Below, piece after piece: positions 15,384 through 15,560 of a stretch of DNA of 15,560 nucleotides (positions within the stretch are counted from its first letter, which is position 1; each line of letters begins with the position of its first letter). The stretch is taken from the NCBI GenBank assembly GCA_012515365.1, contig JAAYYM010000658.1, positions 1 through 15,560 on the forward strand, written 5' to 3'. Source of the DNA: Clostridia bacterium (GTDB taxonomy: Bacteria; Bacillota_A; Clostridia; Lachnospirales; Lachnospiraceae). The notes below the pieces were generated by a model that had not been told where the DNA came from, did no database searches, and worked only from the letters and a program-made list of their open reading frames with translations. Made by a program: the position numbers and the translations under genes.

Positions 15384-15412
15384 ATTTTAACGAAAAGAAA
15401 GGTATTAGTAAA
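15384..15412 (-). promoter_or_regulatory. Candidate promoter of the cyclophilin gene
   Basis: Read on the minus strand, TTTACT (15412–15407) and TAAAAT (15389–15384) are 17 nt apart, upstream of the isomerase gene. The predicted transcription start near 15377 falls inside the quasi-palindrome at 15358–15379. Confidence 0.55.
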
Positions 15413-15474
15413 GTATGAATCAGAATGCATGAACGTAGGGTAAAGTTTTTGTAGGAAAATAAATAGAAAAAATA

Positions 15475-15539
15475 GAAAGCACCTGATTCCTGTGTTAGGA
15501 TTGAAGTTGACTAGACAAAAATCCAAGGAGGGTGCTTTC
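15475..15539 (+). repeat. Inverted repeat covering the ribosome binding site of the edge gene
   Basis: GAAAGCACC (15475–15483) and GGTGCTTTC (15531–15539) are perfect 9-bp complements. The right arm lies between the end of the AAGGAGG ribosome binding site (15525–15531) and the ATG at 15540. Inside, GGATT (15498–15502) can pair with AATCC (15520–15524). A transcript entering from upstream would fold so that the start region is partly paired. Confidence 0.6.
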
Positions 15540-15560
15540 ATGATTACAAGTTTACAACAT
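15540..15560 (+). CDS. Start of an unidentified gene, truncated by the window end
   Basis: ATG 15540 follows AAGGAGG at 15525–15531 with 8 nt spacing, and seven codons (MITSLQH) are visible before the window ends. This is too short for identification. The upstream inverted repeat that hides the start is a feature known from some insertion-sequence transposase genes (for example IS10 and IS50), so a transposase is one possibility, but the sequence shown does not prove it. Confidence 0.45.

Noticed and set aside
15344..15541. 65-codon minus-strand ORF at the right edge
   Set aside because: It runs through the promoter region of the cyclophilin gene and the inverted repeat, has low-complexity composition and no ribosome binding site.
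1..15560. CRISPR array, tRNA or rRNA genes, prophage or integrase genes
   Set aside because: No regularly spaced repeats, cloverleaf sequences, rRNA motifs or phage proteins were seen on either strand.

Overview
The window looks like chromosomal DNA from an AT-rich Gram-positive of class Clostridia, most likely a Lachnospiraceae-type gut bacterium. Evidence is the order uvrC–(yfhO)–hprK–ROK glucokinase–murB–rapZ–whiA–HPr-like gene, strong AGGAGG-type ribosome binding sites, TTG starts, and the HprK/Ser46-HPr pair typical of Firmicutes. The genus assignment is inference; no rRNA or other marker gene is present.

Left part (1–7827, all + strand): the 3' end of uvrC, overlapped by a large YfhO-type membrane protein, then a tightly packed operon from an extended -10 promoter near 2724–2752: hprK, glucokinase, murB, rapZ, whiA and an HPr paralogue. 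The operon links carbon sensing (HprK, glucokinase, HPr paralogue) with cell wall precursor synthesis (MurB, RapZ) and division control (WhiA). The HPr paralogue has Glu at position 15, where PTS HPr has its catalytic His, but keeps Ser46. It is therefore Crh-like: a likely HprK substrate that cannot carry PTS phosphate. A perfect 17-bp inverted repeat (7770–7820) separates this operon from the convergent gene.

Middle part (7828–13044): a NarL-type two-component system on the minus strand, divergent from an ABC-2 exporter plus diacylglycerol kinase-family lipid kinase operon on the plus strand. Several parts are unusual. The membrane half of the histidine kinase is split into two reading frames. 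The ABC ATPase keeps Walker A, Q-loop and Walker B but has lost the LSGGQ signature and the H-loop histidine. The first permease is only about half size. The module is either decaying or has been adapted into an atypical, perhaps non-transporting, envelope-response system. This is the most interesting part of the window.

Right part (13041–15560): a sodium:alanine/glycine symporter (AGCS family) whose stop codon overlaps that of the lipid kinase, a 342-bp intergenic stretch with a terminator, a clear promoter and 5'-leader hairpin, a cyclophilin-type peptidyl-prolyl isomerase, and at the edge the first seven codons of an unidentified gene whose ribosome binding site lies inside a 9-bp inverted repeat.
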